From contig JBJMNK010000062.1 of NCBI GenBank assembly GCA_045804265.1, forward strand, positions 1-47,946: a stretch of 47,946 nucleotides of DNA. Reading direction: 5' to 3'. The position numbers were made by a program, and so were the translations under genes. Position 1 is the first letter of the stretch. Each line of letters begins with the position of its first letter. This DNA comes from JABFXC01 sp045804265 (lineage in GTDB: Bacteria; Gemmatimonadota; Gemmatimonadetes; Gemmatimonadales; Gemmatimonadaceae). The notes beneath the pieces were generated by a model, which ran no database searches, had not been told where the DNA came from, and saw only the letters and a list, made by a program, of their open reading frames with translations. Shown one piece after another: positions 8,553 to 16,831 of the stretch.

Positions 8553-10195
8553 GAACGATTCGGCGGCTCTCGTACGGCGCGCTCGTCGTCGCCTTCGCCC
8601 AGATCGTCTTCGGGGCGATCGTCCGGATCACCGGCTCGGGATGGGGATGCGGCGAGCACTGGCCGAAGTGCGCCGGCTACTGGATCCCGCCGCTCCAGCG
8701 CCCCGACCTGATCATCGAGGTCAGTCATCGCTATCTCGCGTTAGGCGTGACGCTGGTGACGCTCGCGTTGGCCGTCGTCGCCTTTCGCCGGCGCGGCGAG
8801 CCCGGGGTCGCCGGACGCGGCGGGCCGCTCCGCCCAGCCGTCACCGCGTTCTTCGTCGTCGTCGGGACCGCGCTGCTCGGGATGGTGACGATCAAGATGC
8901 GGCTCAACCCGATCGTGATCGTGCTTCACCTCGCGCTGGCGATGACGCTGCTGGCGGCGATCATCCTCGCCGCGATCCGCGCCGGCGGCTTCGGCGCGCC
9001 AACGGCGATGCTGCTCGACACCACCGACGCGACCCGCGCGGCGGCAGCGAGGTCGTGGCGCGTCGCGCGGATCGCGCTCGTCCTCGCCTTCATCGTCCTC
9101 GTGCTCGGCGCGCTCACCGCGAACCTCGGCGCCGCCGGCGCCTGCCTCGGCTTCCCGAACTGCCGGGTGTACTCATCGCCTGACCGCGGGCTGGTGCACC
9201 TGCAACTGACGCATCGTATCCTCGCCTTCCTGTTCGCGCTGCACGTCCTTGGCGCGGCGATGATGGTGCGCAAGCGCGCGGTGGCGCCGGTGGTCAAGCG
9301 GGCGGTCTGGGTCGCGTTAGGCGCGGTCGTCGTACAGATCCTCGTCGCCGCGTCGCTGGTCGAGCTCCACCTGCCGCCCGTTCTGCAGTCGCTGCACCAG
9401 GCAGTCGGCACGCTGGTGTGGATCACCGTGGTCATCTGGGCGACGCTCGCCCATCGCGCCGCGGGGAACGAGCCGGCGCTGTTGATGACCGGCTCGCCCG
9501 GCCCGGTGCCGGCCGATCGCGACGTAGGCGATCGCGTCGTGCGGCGCCCCGAGCCGGTGACCGCCGGCTCCGCCCTTGTCGTCAGCTCACCCGCGATCGA
9601 CGCCACCGCCATCGTACGCTTCGGGGAATTCGACCGGGCCGGCCGCGCCTACGAAGCCTCGATCGCCGCGCTCGTGGCCGAGGCGGAAGCGATCGCCGAC
9701 GGCTTCGACGAATCGCTGGTGCAGGTGACGTCGGAGTACGAGGTGCCGGCGACGGACGCGCGGAAAGATGTTGTCGCGGTAGAGGCGGCGGTCGAAGCAG
9801 TCGAAGCAGTCGAAGCAGTCGAAGCAGTCGAAGCAGTCGAACCAGTCGAACCAGTCGAACCAGTCGAACCAGTCGAACCAGTCGAAGCGGTCGAAGCGGT
9901 CGAAGCGGTCGAAGCGGTCGAAGCGGTCGAAGCGGTCGAAGCGGTCGAACGCGTTGCCGCTGTGCCGCTCGAGCCAGCCGCATCAGCCGATCCCGCCGCC
10001 GGCGGCGAAGTGAATTATTCGCAAGATGTTACTAATGAGCGCACCAGCGCCGAGGCCGATGCCGCGGCCGTGGATGCGCCCCTCCCCGAGCCCGTCGTGG
10101 TCCCGACCGGCGTCGTGACGCCGGCGCAGCCGATGCCGGCGCTCAAGCGGCCGCATTCCGTCGCGGTGATCGTCGCCCGCGGGGCGGACTTTTGA
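8549..10195 (+). CDS. ctaA: Heme A synthase (COX15/CtaA) with long repetitive C-terminal tail
   Basis: The first ~310 residues are a CtaA/COX15 heme A synthase, which oxidises the C8 methyl of heme O to give heme A for aa3/ba3 oxidases. Visible signs are eight hydrophobic segments and the Cys-bearing loops GSGWGCGEHWPKC (about 30-42) and GAAGACLGFPNC. Four candidate heme-ligand histidines lie in EVSHRY, VLHLAL, LTHRIL and SLHQAVG. The usual family length is about 300-350, but this protein is 548. Residues ~315-548 are a hydrophilic extension, including 17 tandem V-E-A/V-E-P tripeptides (415-465). The C-terminus of CtaA faces the cytoplasm in the family, so the tail is probably cytoplasmic. 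The stop overlaps the ctaB start. Confidence 0.92.
   Translation: MRTIRRLSYGALVVAFAQIVFGAIVRITGSGWGCGEHWPKCAGYWIPPLQRPDLIIEVSHRYLALGVTLVTLALAVVAFRRRGEPGVAGRGGPLRPAVTAFFVVVGTALLGMVTIKMRLNPIVIVLHLALAMTLLAAIILAAIRAGGFGAPTAMLLDTTDATRAAAARSWRVARIALVLAFIVLVLGALTANLGAAGACLGFPNCRVYSSPDRGLVHLQLTHRILAFLFALHVLGAAMMVRKRAVAPVVKRAVWVALGAVVVQILVAASLVELHLPPVLQSLHQAVGTLVWITVVIWATLAHRAAGNEPALLMTGSPGPVPADRDVGDRVVRRPEPVTAGSALVVSSPAIDATAIVRFGEFDRAGRAYEASIAALVAEAEAIADGFDESLVQVTSEYEVPATDARKDVVAVEAAVEAVEAVEAVEAVEAVEPVEPVEPVEPVEPVEAVEAVEAVEAVEAVEAVEAVERVAAVPLEPAASADPAAGGEVNYSQDVTNERTSAEADAAAVDAPLPEPVVVPTGVVTPAQPMPALKRPHSVAVIVARGADF
9791..9943 (+). repeat. 17-copy 9-bp in-frame tandem repeat in the ctaA tail
   Basis: Seventeen uninterrupted 9-bp units occur in three homogeneous blocks: five GTCGAAGCA, then five GTCGAACCA, then seven GTCGAAGCG. 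They encode (Val-Glu-Ala)5 (Val-Glu-Pro)5 (Val-Glu-Ala)7. The block structure points to recent slippage or unequal exchange, and copy number is likely to vary between strains. Any change by whole units keeps the frame. Confidence 0.95.
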
Positions 10196-11100
10196 CCGGA
10201 GGCACCGCGCCGGCGCCCGCGCCCGCTCGTTCGCGGGCGCATTCGGTGACGCGGGATCTCATCTCGCTCACCAAGCCGCGAATCATCTCGCTGCTCCTCG
10301 TCACTGCCGTCGCGCCGATGTACGCCGCCGGCGACCCGAGCCTCACGCTCGTCCTCGTCGTCCTCGTCGGCGGCTACCTGATGGCCGGCGGCGCGAACGC
10401 GGTCAACATGTACGTCGACCGCGACATCGACGACCGGATGTCGCGCACCCGGCTGCGCGTGATCCCCAGCGGCCGGATGCTCCCGGTTGCGGTGCTCGCC
10501 TTCGGGGTCGCGCTCGCGCTTGCGGCAACGCTGCTGCTCGCGTGGTTCGCCAACGTCCTCGCCGCGGCGATGGCGCTGGCCGGCTTCTATTTCTACGTCT
10601 TCGTCTACACTCGCTGGCTCAAGCGCACGACGCCGCAGAACATCGTGATCGGCGGCGCGGCTGGCGCATTTCCGCCGCTCGTCGGCTGGGCGGCGGTGAC
10701 CGGGCGCATCGACCTCGCCGCGGTGTACCTGTTCCTCATCGTCTTCTACTGGACGCCGCCGCATTTCTGGGCGCTCGCTCTCCTCAAGTCGCGCGACTAC
10801 GGCCGCGCCGGCGTCCCGATGGCACCGTTGGTGTGGGGCGAGCGGGAAACGAAGCGGCAGATGGTCTGGTACACGCTCATCCTCCTCCCGCTGACGGTCC
10901 TTCCCGTCGCGTTAGGCATCTTCGGCATGATCTATCTCGCCTCGGCGCTCGTGCTCGGAGCGCTGTTCCTCTGGAACGTCGTCCGCGTCGTCCGCGCCGC
11001 CGATCATGGCAGGGTGGCATGGGCCGCGTATCGCTTCTCCCTCCTCTACCTCGCGCTGCTCTTCACCGCGATGGCGGTGGACCACCAGCTTCGCGCGTGA
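10192..11100 (+). CDS. ctaB: Protoheme IX farnesyltransferase (heme O synthase)
   Basis: The 302-residue polytopic UbiA-superfamily enzyme transfers farnesyl to heme B to make heme O, the substrate of the CtaA encoded just upstream. The first aspartate-rich motif is NAVNMYVDRDIDDRM (about residues 65-79). The second conserved region is LKSRDYGRAGVPMAPLVWGE (about 197-216). Seven to nine hydrophobic helices are visible. It starts with TTG overlapping the ctaA stop (TTGA), and its stop overlaps the start of the ABC transporter gene (GTGA). The order hairpin protein, ctaA, ctaB is a coherent cytochrome oxidase cofactor unit. Synonyms are cyoE and ctaB. Confidence 0.93.
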   Translation: MTGGTAPAPAPARSRAHSVTRDLISLTKPRIISLLLVTAVAPMYAAGDPSLTLVLVVLVGGYLMAGGANAVNMYVDRDIDDRMSRTRLRVIPSGRMLPVAVLAFGVALALAATLLLAWFANVLAAAMALAGFYFYVFVYTRWLKRTTPQNIVIGGAAGAFPPLVGWAAVTGRIDLAAVYLFLIVFYWTPPHFWALALLKSRDYGRAGVPMAPLVWGERETKRQMVWYTLILLPLTVLPVALGIFGMIYLASALVLGALFLWNVVRVVRAADHGRVAWAAYRFSLLYLALLFTAMAVDHQLRA

Positions 11101-12929
11101 CGACGTCGGTCATCCCCGAGCCATCGGAGAGCGACGAGGCCCCGAAAAAGAAGCGCCTCGTCTCGCCACGACCGCTGGCCCGGCTGCTCCCGCGCCTCAA
11201 GCCATATCGCGGCGCGCTCGCCATCGCCACCGTCTGCCTCATCCTCAGCTCGGCGGCGGGGCTCGCCTTCCCTCGCGTCGTCCAGTACCTGCTCGATGCC
11301 GCCTTCGTCCGCGGCGATCGGCGCGTCCTCGACCGCATCGCGTTAGGCCTGTTCGCGCTGTTCGCCGCACAGGCGGTGCTCAACTTCGTCCAGGTGTACT
11401 TCCTCAGCGCCACCGGCGAGCGGGTGATCGCCGGGCTGCGCCGCGAACTTTTCGCGCACCTGGTCCGCCTCTCCCCCGGTTTCTTCGCCGAGCGGCAGAG
11501 CGGCGAACTGACGAGCCGCCTCGGCACCGACACCGCGCTGCTGCAGGCGGTGCTCAGCCACCAGATCTCCGAGCTGGCGCGCCAGATCCTCTACCTCGTC
11601 GGCGGTGTGATCCTGCTGACGCAGACGCATCCGCAGCTCACCGCCACCACGCTCGCGGTCGTCCCGATCGTGATCGGCGCCGCGTTCATCTTCGGGCGGA
11701 TGCTGCGCCGCGCCAGCACCGGCGTCCAGGATCGGATTGCCGAGGCGACCGCGGCGGCCAACGAGGCGTTCGCCCAGATCCGCGTCGTGCAGAGCTTCAC
11801 CCGCGAGCCGGAGGAGGTTCGCCGTTATGACGCGAAGCTCGGCGAGGCGGTGAGCGCGGCGATCAGGCGCGCCACGATCCGCGGCAGCTTCTTCGGCGTC
11901 ATAACGTTCGTCGCCTTCGGCGCGGTGGTGGTCGTGCTCTGGCAGGGCGGCCGCCTCGTGCTCTCCGGTGCGCTCACCGCCGGGGCGCTGGTGGGCTTCC
12001 TCCTCTACGCGTTCACGATCGCCGCATCGGTCGGCGCGCTGGCGTCGCTGTTCGGCAACTATCAGGAAGCGGTCGGCGCGGCGAAGCGTGTCTTCGAGCT
12101 CCTCGAGACGGAGCCGCAGGTGGGCGAGCCGGCCAGTCCGGTGCCGCTGGAAGCCCCGGTGCGTGGACACATCCGGTTCGAGGCGGTCGGCTTCCGCTAC
12201 TCGAGCGAGCTGCCCGAGGTGCTTCGCGACGTGAGCTTCGAGATCGCGCCCGGCGAAGTGGTGGCACTGGTCGGGCCGAGCGGCGCCGGCAAGACGACCA
12301 TCGCCTCGCTGATTCCGCGCTTCTGGGACGTGACGAGCGGCCGCATCACCCTCGACGGCCACGACGTCCGCGCGTTAGGCCTGACGGACCTCCGCCGCTC
12401 GGTCGGCCTCGTCCCGCAGGAGCCGACACTGTTCAGCGGCACCGTCCGCGAGAACATCGCCTACGCCGCGCCGGACGCGGCCGGACCCGATGCCGACCCC
12501 GCCGACCTGATCGCCGCCTCGCGCGCCGCGCACGCCCACGAGTTCGTCGAGCGCCTCCCCGAGGGCTACGACACCCGCGTCGGCGAGCGCGGCGTGAAGC
12601 TCTCCGGCGGCCAGCGCCAGCGCCTCGCCATCGCCCGCGTCTTCCTCAAGGACCCGGCGCTGGTGATCCTCGACGAGGCGACGTCGAGCCTCGACTCGGA
12701 GAGCGAGCGCTTCGTCGAGCAGGCGATGGAAACCCTCCTCCGCGGCCGCTCGACGCTGATCATCGCCCACCGCCTCAGCACCGTCAGGCGCGCCGACCGC
12801 GTCCTCGTCATCGACCGCGGCGAGATCGTCGAGCAGGGCACCCACGACGAGCTGATCGCGCGTGATGGCCTGTACGCACGACTCTATCGGTACTCGGATC
12901 TCGCTGGAACTGCGATGCACGATGCGTGA
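11097..12929 (+). CDS. MsbA-like ABC exporter (fused membrane and ATPase domains)
   Basis: The 610-residue half-transporter carries a six-helix ABC exporter membrane domain (about residues 35-320) and a nucleotide-binding domain (about 365-600). The Walker A motif is GPSGAGKTT, the Q-loop region VGLVPQEP, the signature LSGGQRQ, the Walker B LVILDEATSSLD and the H-loop IAHRLS. This class flips lipids, lipid A, peptides or drugs; the substrate is not readable. The GTG overlapping the ctaB stop is chosen as start. Upstream in-frame codons lie in a shadow frame of ctaB. An export role tied to heme or oxidase assembly (compare CydDC) is possible from the operon, but it is inference. The 3' end runs into the left arm of a long inverted repeat. 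Confidence 0.9.
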   Translation: MTTSVIPEPSESDEAPKKKRLVSPRPLARLLPRLKPYRGALAIATVCLILSSAAGLAFPRVVQYLLDAAFVRGDRRVLDRIALGLFALFAAQAVLNFVQVYFLSATGERVIAGLRRELFAHLVRLSPGFFAERQSGELTSRLGTDTALLQAVLSHQISELARQILYLVGGVILLTQTHPQLTATTLAVVPIVIGAAFIFGRMLRRASTGVQDRIAEATAAANEAFAQIRVVQSFTREPEEVRRYDAKLGEAVSAAIRRATIRGSFFGVITFVAFGAVVVVLWQGGRLVLSGALTAGALVGFLLYAFTIAASVGALASLFGNYQEAVGAAKRVFELLETEPQVGEPASPVPLEAPVRGHIRFEAVGFRYSSELPEVLRDVSFEIAPGEVVALVGPSGAGKTTIASLIPRFWDVTSGRITLDGHDVRALGLTDLRRSVGLVPQEPTLFSGTVRENIAYAAPDAAGPDADPADLIAASRAAHAHEFVERLPEGYDTRVGERGVKLSGGQRQRLAIARVFLKDPALVILDEATSSLDSESERFVEQAMETLLRGRSTLIIAHRLSTVRRADRVLVIDRGEIVEQGTHDELIARDGLYARLYRYSDLAGTAMHDA

Positions 12930-13213
12930 AAGCTCGATGCATGGTGACGATACCGCGATGCATGATGCATGTGATACACGGGAGTGCTGGATGCATCGAT
13001 GCACGAACGGCCACCCGGCCCTGTGCATCAGCGTCGTGCATCAGCGTCGGGCATCAGCGTCGCGGATCGTGCATCACTTTCGCGCACCCTGCACCACCCC
13101 GTGAATCACGTATCACTTTCGCGCATCGTGCATCACAGGGCGCTTCCGTGCATCAGGCATCGCGCATCGCGGTATCGTCACCATGCATCGAGCTTTCGTG
13201 CATCGTGCATCGC
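12911..13213. repeat. Long inverted repeat rich in GATGCATG words
   Basis: A 34-bp stretch at 12928-12961 is perfectly complementary to 13164-13197. With mismatches the arms extend to about 12911-12973 and 13150-13213. The left arm begins inside the last codons of the ABC transporter gene. The roughly 200-bp interior is itself built of GCATC/GATGC words. It includes three 13-bp direct copies of GTGCATCAGCGTC type (13023-13061) and a duplicated ATCACTTTCGCGCA. It lies between convergent genes, so a bidirectional terminator or a cruciform-forming element is plausible. No gene is supported in this 400-bp gap. Confidence 0.85.
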
Positions 13214-13226
13214 ACGGGATGCACGA

Positions 13227-13303
13227 CTGATGCACGCCTGATGCACGCCTGATGCACGCCTGATGCACGACTGATGCACGACTGATGCACGACTGATGCA
13301 CGA
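13227..13303. repeat. 11-bp tandem repeat array
   Basis: There are seven perfect head-to-tail 11-bp units, three CTGATGCACGC then four CTGATGCACGA, with partial units on both sides (from 13218 and to about 13309). The period is close to one helical turn, so the same base step recurs on one DNA face. The units contain the same TGATGCAC word that pervades the neighbouring inverted repeat, suggesting both grew from one seed. Confidence 0.9.
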
Positions 13304-13329
13304 CTGATTCGCCGGGTGATGCCCGTCGC

Positions 13330-14259
13330 CTAACGCGGACTCCCTCGCAGCTCGACGTCCACCGTCGCCATTCCGCCGTCACTGACCACCACGGACTTCG
13401 TCGCCACTCCGAGCCGCTCGTGCCAGACCTTGAGCGTGTACGTGCCCGGCGGGACCGAGTCGAACGAGAACGCGCCGCTCCCGGTCGTCACGGCGAAGTA
13501 GGGATGGTCGAAGACGGCGATGTAGCCGCGGGTCCAGGGATGCTGGTCGCAGCTCACCTCGATCTGGCCCGCCACTTCGAGCGCGTGGTCCAGCGGGACC
13601 ACCTGCCCTTCGTCGGTCTCGGTGACCAGCGCGACCGGCTTCGTCTCGCCGGTGCGGACGAGGCGCGTCCGGTGGGTGACGGGGTCGAGTGACCTGACGT
13701 TGATCGTCCCGCCGACGACCGCGGCCTGCACGCGCGGCACGACCAGGCACCCCTCGTTGATGACGTCATAACGGCGCACGAGCGGCAGCGCCTTTCCGGC
13801 GCGGACGCCGTCGAGCCAGACCACCGCCCCGGCGAGCAGCGGACCGTTATGATCGATCGTCGCGTCGGTGAGCTCGGTGCCGCAGGTGGTGACGTCGCTG
13901 GTGGGATGTACCAGTGTGTCGGCGGGAATGTCGCCGCCGACGGTGATCGTCCCGCTCACCCGCCCCGGCGACGCGATCGGCACCACGCTGTAGCCGCCGT
14001 CCACCGAGCTCCGGAAGGCGGGATGTCGGGCCGGGTTGCCTGTCGAATCAGCGGCGGCGTCATCGCCGCGCCCGCAGCCGGCGGTGACGCCCAGCGTGAG
14101 CACCGCGAGCACGGCGAGCAGCGCCGCGGCCCGCCGGCGAACCGGACGCGACGTGACAATCGCCAGCCGCGATCGTCCTTTGAGCGAACCCGCGGAGCGA
14201 TCGTTGCCCGCGGTGAGAATGTCACGCGCCGCGGTTGCCCAGCGGGCAACGCGTCGCAC
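13330..14259 (-). CDS. Putative lipoprotein with cupredoxin-like and carboxypeptidase-regulatory-like domain
   Basis: This exported protein has a clear lipoprotein-type signal (AALLAVLAVLTLGVTAGC; lipid Cys predicted at the Gly-Cys). A linker and a beta-sandwich region of about 230 residues follow. The C-terminal part contains VSCDQHPWTRGYIAVFDHPY, a Cys/His-rich strand like that of methylamine-utilisation/plastocyanin-like proteins. It ends with SVPPGTYTLKVWHE, a carboxypeptidase-regulatory-type ending. Metal binding is possible but unproven. The start is uncertain. The GTG at 14259 has a GAGG six bases upstream but gives an unusually long 60-residue leader before the lipobox. The true start may be nearer the signal at a non-standard codon. 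The stop codon lies inside the CGTTAGGC octamer. Confidence 0.65.
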   Translation of the reverse strand: MRRVARWATAARDILTAGNDRSAGSLKGRSRLAIVTSRPVRRRAAALLAVLAVLTLGVTAGCGRGDDAAADSTGNPARHPAFRSSVDGGYSVVPIASPGRVSGTITVGGDIPADTLVHPTSDVTTCGTELTDATIDHNGPLLAGAVVWLDGVRAGKALPLVRRYDVINEGCLVVPRVQAAVVGGTINVRSLDPVTHRTRLVRTGETKPVALVTETDEGQVVPLDHALEVAGQIEVSCDQHPWTRGYIAVFDHPYFAVTTGSGAFSFDSVPPGTYTLKVWHERLGVATKSVVVSDGGMATVDVELRGSPR

Positions 14260-14283
14260 GGACCGCCTCAGTCGGAAGCCGTC

Positions 14284-14703
14284 ATGACGCCTGCCCTGCT
14301 CATCGCCCTCGTGCTCGCGGCCCACCCGGCCGCCCCCGCCGACTCGGTGACCGCCGCCGATTCCGTCCGGGAAGAGATCGAGGTTCGGGCCACCGTCCTC
14401 CGCCACACCCCCGACGTCAAGCGCTGCTACCAGGACGAGGGGCTGCGCCGCAATCCCGAGCTCAAGGGAAAGATCGAGGTCGAGCTCACGATCCTGCCGA
14501 CCGGCACCGTCGACTCCGTGAACGTGGCGACGAGCCTCGCCGGACCCGGGCAGCATGAGGTCAGCAGCTGCGTCGCATCGCGCGCGCGCAACTGGCGCTT
14601 CGAGCGCGGGCCCTACGCGGTCGAGACGGTGGTCTTTCCCTTCGTCTTCACTCCCGAAGAGCGCGAGAAGATGAACGCCGTCCGCGTCACCGCCGCGCGC
14701 TGA
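14284..14703 (+). CDS. Exported AgmX/PglI-TonB C-terminal-like domain protein
   Basis: The 139-residue protein has a short N-terminal hydrophobic signal (MTPALLIALVLAAHPAAPA). One domain follows with the pattern VKRCYQDE..NPELKGKIEVELTILPTG..VSSCVASRARNWRFERGP..FPFVF. This is the TonB-like/AgmX-PglI C-terminal fold common in Myxococcota and relatives. The two cysteines (CYQ and SSC) match the conserved pair of that domain. The role is envelope-associated and otherwise unknown. It is transcribed divergently from the lipoprotein gene, whose chosen start is 24 bp away, so the two may share a regulatory region. A second member of the same family lies at 46030-46497. Confidence 0.72.
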   Translation: MTPALLIALVLAAHPAAPADSVTAADSVREEIEVRATVLRHTPDVKRCYQDEGLRRNPELKGKIEVELTILPTGTVDSVNVATSLAGPGQHEVSSCVASRARNWRFERGPYAVETVVFPFVFTPEEREKMNAVRVTAAR

Positions 14704-14737
14704 CGCGACGGCGTCCACCAGTTGAGTCGTCGCCACG

Positions 14738-15940
14738 CTAGACGACGATCAGGTCGCGCTGAATCTCGCGCGGCGTCACCACGACCGAGCGACCGTCCGC
14801 GGCCACGTACGCGTTGACCTCGGTCCGCATCCCGATCTCGCCGGGGATGTAGATCCCGGGCTCGATCGAAAATCCCACGCCCGGCACCAGCAGCCGCTCC
14901 TCGCGCGTCTCGAGGTTGTCGATGTGCGGTCCGCTCCCATGCAGCCCGCGAACGTCGATCGAGTGGCCGGTGCGATGGGTGAACGCGTCGCCGAACCCGC
15001 GGCTGACGATGACCGCCCGCGCCGCGTCGTCCACCTCGCCGCCGCGGACCGGCGTCCCCGCCGTTAGGCGTTCCCGGAGCAACGCCAGTGCCGCATCGCG
15101 CGCATCGCGGATCGCCTCCCATACCGCGCGCGCGCGCGGCGACGGCTCACCCACCGACGCGACCCATGTCTGGTCGGCGTACATCCCCGGCCCGCCGGAC
15201 GGCAGCGTCTTTTCGCGCGCCCAGAGGTCGATCAGCACGGTCGATCCGGCGGTGATCGCGCTCGATGCATCCGCCGACGGCTCGTAATGCGGGTTGGCGG
15301 CGTTGGCGCCGACCGAAACGTTAGGCCCGTGGTCGGTCTCGAGGTCGTGCTTCGCGAACTCGCCGCGGATCCACTCGGTCAGCGCGAACTCGGTCACCGG
15401 TGCGGCGCTCTTCGCGCCCTTTCCCGCGCGCGCGAACGCGTCCTTTGCCACCCCGGCAATCACCTCGGCCGCGCGCTGGTGCGACGCGATCTCCTCCTCG
15501 GTCCACACCGCGTAGATCCGCGACACCAGCTCGCCCGACGTCACGACGTCCGCCCCGGCGGCGCGGACCATCTCCAGCACTCCCCCCGGGACATAGTCGA
15601 CATACGGCACGGCATCGCCCGGCGAGTATTCCATCGCGACCCGCTTCCCACTCACCGTGCGTGCGAGTGCCTGCTCGAGCGACGGCCACGATGAGTACAC
15701 GATCTTCCCCCACGCGGCCGGCCAGTCGCGCCACGGTCCCTGCTCGATTGCATGCGTGATCGCGACCGGGCTTCCACTTCGCGGGATGTAGCAGAAGATC
15801 CGCCGGGTCAGCATCCCCTCGCGAGCGAGAATTCCCGCGGCGACCGGGTTGATGCGACGGAAGTCGTAGAGCAGCCAGCCATCGACGCCGGCGTCGGCGA
15901 TCGCACGCTGGATGCCGGCGAGAGATCGAGTGTTCAGCAT
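14738..15940 (-). CDS. M24-family aminopeptidase (Xaa-Pro/creatinase-like)
   Basis: The 400-residue cytoplasmic metallopeptidase has a creatinase N-terminal domain (about residues 1-150) and a pita-bread catalytic domain (about 160-395). The five metal ligands are all visible: Asp in VLIDLWAREK, Asp in MYADQTW, His in RTGHSID, Glu in SIEPGIYIPGE and Glu in RTEVNAYV. It should remove N-terminal residues ahead of proline or hydrolyse a related amide bond. Proline peptidase (PepP/PepQ) activity is the default reading. The length is normal. It may be co-transcribed with the V4R-like gene 52 bp upstream. The downstream convergent gap is only 34 bp. Confidence 0.87.
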   Translation of the reverse strand: MLNTRSLAGIQRAIADAGVDGWLLYDFRRINPVAAGILAREGMLTRRIFCYIPRSGSPVAITHAIEQGPWRDWPAAWGKIVYSSWPSLEQALARTVSGKRVAMEYSPGDAVPYVDYVPGGVLEMVRAAGADVVTSGELVSRIYAVWTEEEIASHQRAAEVIAGVAKDAFARAGKGAKSAAPVTEFALTEWIRGEFAKHDLETDHGPNVSVGANAANPHYEPSADASSAITAGSTVLIDLWAREKTLPSGGPGMYADQTWVASVGEPSPRARAVWEAIRDARDAALALLRERLTAGTPVRGGEVDDAARAVIVSRGFGDAFTHRTGHSIDVRGLHGSGPHIDNLETREERLLVPGVGFSIEPGIYIPGEIGMRTEVNAYVAADGRSVVVTPREIQRDLIVV

Positions 15941-15992
15941 GAGCGGCTTGCGGAAGACGAGCGATGACCGACGAGTCGGCGCGATGCGGTAA

Positions 15993-16658
15993 TCAGCGTG
16001 ACCGTGGTCCGGAGCGCCACTCGGCGCGCCACTCGCAGACCTGCTCGCCGCGCACGACGCAGCGCACGTGTTCCACCGTGCCCGCGTTCGACACCAGCAG
16101 GCGGAGCAGCTCCTTGAATGCCGCCTCGTAGTAGACGCATCCCGTCTCGCCCGGCGCCGTGCCGATGGTGACCGAGCGTGGTACGACGAGCAGCAGGTGC
16201 GAGCCGACGCGCGTCACTTCGCCGTCGAGGTAGCGATCGGCGATCTTGCGCGCGCGGCGAAAGGCGAGCGGACGCGCGATCAGCGACGGCAGGATGTGAA
16301 TCATCCGCCGCATCCCGGGGCCGATCGTGAGGTACGACTCGCGCGCGATGTATCGGCCCGCGGCGCGAAGCACCGTCTCGGCGTCCGGGCGACGGCCGAT
16401 CAGCTTCGCCAGCGCGACGGCTTCGTCGAACGACGGGCGCTGTCCTCGACGCGCGGCCTCGGTGTAGCGCTTGATCTGCGTGTACACCGTGTCGCTGAGC
16501 CCGAGCCGCTTGTTCCGCAGCTCCTGTACGTATTCCGCGTCATAGTCACCCTCGGGGGTGTCGACGTTGCGTACGGCTTCGAGGATGCTGAGCGGAAGGA
16601 GCGCGTCTACTGTGTCGGGCATGTGATGGCGGGGGATAGCCTGAAAACCTAACCGCAT
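15993..16658 (-). CDS. Uncharacterised protein with C-terminal V4R-like region
   Basis: This is a soluble protein of about 220 residues. The N-terminal half is helical and charged (about 15-150). The C-terminal part contains GETGCVYYEAAFKELLRLL and then VEHVRCVVRGEQVCEWRAEW. This Gly/Cys..Cys spacing resembles the V4R (4-vinyl reductase-like) ligand-binding fold used in sensory proteins; the match is by eye and tentative. Two in-frame ATGs are possible, at 16658 and at 16622 (MPDTVDALL). The first carries a TTA codon, and neither has a convincing ribosome site. It lies just upstream of the M24 peptidase on the same strand, with no obvious functional link. Confidence 0.55.
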   Translation of the reverse strand: MRLGFQAIPRHHMPDTVDALLPLSILEAVRNVDTPEGDYDAEYVQELRNKRLGLSDTVYTQIKRYTEAARRGQRPSFDEAVALAKLIGRRPDAETVLRAAGRYIARESYLTIGPGMRRMIHILPSLIARPLAFRRARKIADRYLDGEVTRVGSHLLLVVPRSVTIGTAPGETGCVYYEAAFKELLRLLVSNAGTVEHVRCVVRGEQVCEWRAEWRSGPRSR

Positions 16659-16831
16659 ATCGCTCGCCCAAGCAACGGTCAGTTGTCATGCATCACATGG
16701 CTCGCGGGCGGGAACAACCGGTTGCGCCCGGGGGTTTGGGATACGAAACCCAGCTTGTCATCGCCGTTCGAGGACCGCACATTGATCCTTCCCAATCCAG
16801 GTCACCGTTTCGCCGCCGACCGAACCGAGCC

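Noticed and set aside
9582..9983. Minus-strand ORF with (LRP)n and (VRL)n repeats
   Set aside because: It only reflects the 9-bp repeat of the ctaA tail read on the other strand.
11343..12362. 339-codon minus-strand ORF opposite the ABC exporter
   Set aside because: Shadow of the exporter gene; the sense frame has all ABC motifs.
13227..13303. CRISPR array
   Set aside because: The 11-bp units are contiguous without spacers, and no cas genes are present.
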